DNA of 64,000 nucleotides from SHZL01 sp963815185 (GTDB taxonomy: Bacteria; Pseudomonadota; Gammaproteobacteria; Xanthomonadales; SZUA-36), in NCBI GenBank assembly GCA_963815185.1, contig CAWFGC010000014.1, positions 216,574-280,573 of the forward strand. Reading direction: 5' to 3'. This document shows positions 61,248 to 64,000 of this stretch, one piece after another. Position numbers and translations under genes: made by a program. Position 1 is the first letter of the stretch; each line of letters opens with the position of its first letter. The notes under the pieces are model-generated. The model was not told where the DNA came from. It saw nothing but the letters and a program-made list of their open reading frames with translations, and ran no database searches.

Positions 61248-61622
61248 TCAGCCCATCTTCATCTCGTAGAAGCAAAGCTTGTTGCCGTCGAGGTCGCGCA
61301 CATAGGCGCCATAAAACACCGGCATGCGCTCGCCCGGGGCGCCTTCGTCGCTTGCGCCCAACTCAATCGCCTTGGCATAGAGCTTGTCCACGCCTTCACG
61401 GGAACCGCCGGAAATGGCAATCATGTTGCCATTTCCACAGTGCTGGGGTTGTTCGTTATGCGGAATACAGATGGCCAGCATGGCTGCATCCATTGACTTG
61501 CCATAGAACTTGATTCGGTCCATGCCGAAAAGCTGTTTGGCCCCAACTTCATCCAGCAGTGAATCGTAAAAAGCCACTGCCCGATCCATATCGTTCACAC
61601 CAATCGTTGCATAGCCGATCAT
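61248..61622 (-). CDS. VOC/glyoxalase-family protein
   Basis: This 124-residue protein has one complete VOC unit: MIGYATIGVNDMDRAVAFYD, GASDEGAPGERMPVFYGAYV and RDLDGNKLCFYEMKMG with the metal-ligand Glu near the end. Such proteins bind a metal and act on small oxidised or thiol-bound molecules, or serve as binding proteins. It lies between the ATP-grasp gene and the third nitrilase gene on the same strand. Substrate unknown. Confidence 0.85.
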   Translation of the reverse strand: MIGYATIGVNDMDRAVAFYDSLLDEVGAKQLFGMDRIKFYGKSMDAAMLAICIPHNEQPQHCGNGNMIAISGGSREGVDKLYAKAIELGASDEGAPGERMPVFYGAYVRDLDGNKLCFYEMKMG

Positions 61623-61780
61623 TTGAAAATCTCCTTCTTGTTGTATGTGTTGGTAGGATTACCGCCGTGAGATCATGAAATTACTGCACCTCAATAAAAG
61701 TCGGAAACAGAAAGCGGAATGGCCGCGTGATGTTATGGTTGATCAGTAGCCGGTAGCGCGTCTGCTGGAGCTTGAGTCGT

Positions 61781-63001
61781 TCAGGTGGCATGGACTTTTA
61801 CCGTTTCCCCGATGGTGTTCATGATGTGGCGCAGCACATCGTAATCGGGATGCCGGACCCGCATCCAGGCGTTTGCCATATAGCCGCCTGCAACGGCTTG
61901 CGTGGGCGAGCCGATGGCCGGCAGATGCGAGGCGACGATGCACTCACCGTAAGCCTTTTGGATCGCTTCCAGCCCGGAATAGCCGGTGATGCGGCCATCG
62001 CATGCCGGCCGCAGTGCAATCATGCCGGCCGAGTACCGGCGCGAAGGGCTGCTTTGAACGCGGCCGTGCACCAGCGCTGAAGCCCATTCCGCGTACAAGT
62101 CGAACTCGTTGGCTGCGTTGTACACGTCCCATTGCCCGACGCCGGGTGGGCGACAACCGATCTCGGAAAATTTCAGGCCCCTGGGACTGGCGAACCATTC
62201 CATATGGGTGGCCGATGTGCCAATGTCCAGAGTGCGAATCACGTCTCGCGCCATCTGCCTTACTTCGCTGTATCCCGGCGCCTCGATCCGGTTGGTGGTG
62301 ATCATCTGTGGGGAAATCCAGCGTTCCCGCATCGCGAGCAATACATTCGGGTAGTAATGCGTAATGAATTCGTGCTTAACCTCACCATCGACGGTGAGAG
62401 TATCGAGAAAGCCTTCGTGGCCTTCGATGAATTCCTCGATTGCCACTTCCACTCCGTCCGCCAGCCCGGATTCGACAATCACATGCTCCAGTTCCTGCGC
62501 ATCCCGGACTTTCCAGGTGCCGGATGCACCGGCCCCGTCCGGCGGCTTGATGATCAGCGGATAACCGGCTTGTTCGGCAAATTGCCGCGCGGTTTGAGCA
62601 TCACCGGCTCGGGTGGATTGAGCACAAGGAATGCCCGCCTTGCGCAGCGCGTCTTTCATGGCCGGCTTGTCGCGGCACAGGTAAGCGGTACGCACGGAGG
62701 TTCCGGGGATATTCGCCGCTTCGCGCACGCGGGCGGCTGCCATGATGTGGGCTTCGACCGTGGCTTCCAGCCGGTCTACCCGGGTCTTTTGTTGCACCTG
62801 TTGTACCGCGCGCAGCAGGGCAGGTTCATCCACCACGGACTGCACTTGCAGGTAATGGCTCAGCCAGTGTCTGATTTCACCGGGCAGGCTCTCCCCGGGG
62901 CGTTCGCCGATGCCGATGATATTGGCGCCGGCCTCGTGCAGGCCGCGCACGAATTCCCTTTGGTTATAGGGAAAACAGGGTTCGATGAAAATAACGTTCA
63001 C
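61781..63001 (-). CDS. ATP-grasp carboxylate ligase-like protein
   Basis: This 406-residue protein starts MNVIFIEPCFPYNQREFVRG. The ATP-grasp part has CRDKPAMKDALRKAGIPCAQ, GYPLIIKPPDGAGASGTWKV (nucleotide loop), VAIEEFIEGHEGFLDTLTVD and GLKFSEIGCRPPGVGQWDVY with the metal-binding Glu region. The pattern resembles carbamoyl-phosphate-synthase-like and biotin-carboxylase-like ligases that join a carboxylate to an amine. It differs from the PGM1-like protein at 8-9.5 kb. It is read in the same direction as glgA and lies 178 bases behind it, with a palindromic element between. Substrate unknown. Confidence 0.8.
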   Translation of the reverse strand: MNVIFIEPCFPYNQREFVRGLHEAGANIIGIGERPGESLPGEIRHWLSHYLQVQSVVDEPALLRAVQQVQQKTRVDRLEATVEAHIMAAARVREAANIPGTSVRTAYLCRDKPAMKDALRKAGIPCAQSTRAGDAQTARQFAEQAGYPLIIKPPDGAGASGTWKVRDAQELEHVIVESGLADGVEVAIEEFIEGHEGFLDTLTVDGEVKHEFITHYYPNVLLAMRERWISPQMITTNRIEAPGYSEVRQMARDVIRTLDIGTSATHMEWFASPRGLKFSEIGCRPPGVGQWDVYNAANEFDLYAEWASALVHGRVQSSPSRRYSAGMIALRPACDGRITGYSGLEAIQKAYGECIVASHLPAIGSPTQAVAGGYMANAWMRVRHPDYDVLRHIMNTIGETVKVHAT

Positions 63002-63016
63002 AGGTGTTGATTTGTC

Positions 63017-63183
63017 CTAGTGGCCTGTAACAGCCATATCGATAGTGCCTGGGCGCGCCTCGCCCACCGAGGCTGCGTTGCTCGTCGTCGCCATAGTGCC
63101 TACTATGCCTCCTCCTCGTGCCTTGCCTCGGCGCGCGATCCATCACCCAGATCACTGCCGATATGGCTGTTACAGGCCACTAG
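63017..63183. repeat. 167-bp palindromic (MITE-like) element
   Basis: The two ends are perfect 25-base inverted repeats. The left arm (63017-63041) starts CTAGTGGCCTGTAACAGCCA and the right arm (63159-63183) ends with its complement. The centre contains ATAGTGCCTACTAT and two GC-rich arms (GGCGCGCC and CGGCGCGC), which can extend the hairpin imperfectly. There is no coding capacity. The right arm supplies the TAG stop of glgA at 63180-63182. The element is small, non-coding and bounded by CTAG on both sides, like a miniature inverted-repeat transposable element. Confidence 0.75.
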
Positions 63184-64000
63184 GTATTGACAAGACGCCG
63201 GAACAGGTCGACGTAGATTTGCCCCTGGCGTTCCCAGGAGAAATCCATGGCCATTCCATTGCGCATCAGTTTGCGCCAGGTTTTCTTGTCCTGGTACAGA
63301 TCGAGCGCGGTATTGATTGCCCATTCCAGTGCAATTTCATTGAAATCGTTGAACACGATACCTGTGCCCGTTCGGCTGCCCGGGTCGAACATGGACACCG
63401 AATCGGCGAGACCCCCCGTGCGCCGGACGATGGGTACCGTGCCGTAAAGCAAACTGTACATCTGATTCAGACCGCACGGCTCGAACCGCGAAGGCATCAG
63501 GAACAGGTCGCTGCCGGCTTCAATCCAGTGCGCCAGCTCGTTATTGAAACCGCGGTAATAGCATACGCGATCCCGGTAGTTCTGCTGCAGCCAGGCAAAA
63601 AACTGTTCATAGCGCGGTTCTCCGCCGCCGATGACCGCCAGGGCGAAAGGCCGGCGTTGCATCAGTTCCGGAACGACTCTTTGCACCAGATCGATACCTT
63701 TTTGATGGGTCAGCCGGCTGACCATGCCGATCAGCGGCCTATCGTCGCTGCTGTCTAGCTGCAGCTCCTTCATCAGCGCCAGTTTGTTCTTTCTCTTGCC
63801 GGAAATCCGCCGGCTGTCGTAGAAAAACGGAATCAGCATGTCATTGGCCGGGTTCCATTCCGTGTAATCCACGCCGTTGAGAATGCCCACCAGGGAATCG
63901 CGTCGCCATTGCAGCAGATCCTGCAATCCCATGCCGTAATCCGGGCCGAGGATTTCCCGCGCATAGGTGGGGCTGACGGTAGTGAGCAAATCGGCATGCA
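63180..64000 (-). CDS. glgA: Glycogen synthase, C-terminal part
   Basis: The gene runs off the right edge, so about 273 codons are visible. The frame stays open to the end of the window (HADLLTTVSPTYAREIL). The C-terminal GT5 domain has RDSLVGILNGVDYTEWNP, LIGMVSRLTHQKGIDLVQ, and the catalytic-site region MPSRFEPCGLNQMYSLLYG with VRRTGGLADSV. It adds glucose from ADP-glucose to glycogen. The stop codon lies inside the palindromic element. The genes glgP, glgB and glgC are about 50 kb away in this window. Confidence 0.9.
   Translation of the reverse strand, partial: HADLLTTVSPTYAREILGPDYGMGLQDLLQWRRDSLVGILNGVDYTEWNPANDMLIPFFYDSRRISGKRKNKLALMKELQLDSSDDRPLIGMVSRLTHQKGIDLVQRVVPELMQRRPFALAVIGGGEPRYEQFFAWLQQNYRDRVCYYRGFNNELAHWIEAGSDLFLMPSRFEPCGLNQMYSLLYGTVPIVRRTGGLADSVSMFDPGSRTGTGIVFNDFNEIALEWAINTALDLYQDKKTWRKLMRNGMAMDFSWERQGQIYVDLFRRLVNT

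Noticed and set aside
1..64000. CRISPR arrays, tRNA or rRNA genes, origin of replication
   Set aside because: No regularly spaced repeats, no tRNA cloverleaf sequence, no rRNA signature and no DnaA-box cluster were found by eye.

Overview
The window looks like a chromosomal stretch of an environmental Gammaproteobacterium. This is an inference from gene content: TonB-dependent receptors, a bacterial glycogen locus, FlgO-like/TPR membrane proteins typical of marine and sediment gammaproteobacteria, quinoprotein dehydrogenases and many nitrilase-family genes. I cannot name a genus. GC content appears moderately high over most of the window and drops in the intergenic region near 39.9 kb. No rRNA, tRNA or CRISPR was found.

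Layout. 0-2 kb: the start of an M20 peptidase, a broken membrane-protein remnant, a small membrane protein and an unusual heme-copper oxidase subunit I. 2-5.4 kb: a group IV PLP decarboxylase and a DUF255 thioredoxin-fold protein. 5.5-13.2 kb: a glycogen block (glgP with a frameshift, an ATP-grasp ligase related to PGM1, glgB, and divergent glgC); glgA lies at the far right edge. 13.3-16.1 kb: an MBL-fold protein, an FAD monooxygenase and a DUF2783 protein. 16.1-20 kb: two paralogous FlgO-like/TPR membrane proteins. 20-27 kb: a catabolic block with a GMC oxidoreductase and its small Tat subunit, a lipoprotein amidohydrolase, an aldoxime dehydratase (frameshifted), a nitrilase and a SAM methyltransferase (frameshifted). 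The aldoxime dehydratase and nitrilase together make an aldoxime to nitrile to acid route. 27-33 kb: a TerB-like protein, a second remnant of the TPR family, an orphan lipoprotein and an IS91-type element interrupted by another IS. 33.5-40.7 kb: an amine or amino-acid island (permease, SDR, PLP decarboxylase, TonB receptor, TetR regulator). 40.8-50 kb: a transposon graveyard with fragments of at least five IS types and an almost perfect 0.83 kb direct duplication, carrying a serine hydrolase, a coiled-coil secreted protein, a CPBP protease and a DUF2165 protein. 49.5-51.6 kb: a SAF-domain dehydrogenase with a GT-A-like protein. 51.6-61.6 kb: a PQQ/heme c dehydrogenase, a TonB receptor broken by frameshifts, two further nitrilases, and AraC, GAF and LuxR regulators. 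61.8-64 kb: an ATP-grasp protein, a 167-bp palindromic element and the C-terminal part of glgA.

How the parts fit. The glycogen genes look complete as a pathway (GlgC, GlgA, GlgB, GlgP) but are split across the window. Three nitrilase-family enzymes with intact E-K-C residues, one linked to an aldoxime dehydratase and two to their own regulators, point to organic-nitrogen (nitrile or aldoxime) use as the theme of the accessory regions. At least nine frameshifts interrupt otherwise well-conserved genes, so either assembly indels or recent decay must be excluded before any of these genes is called dead.
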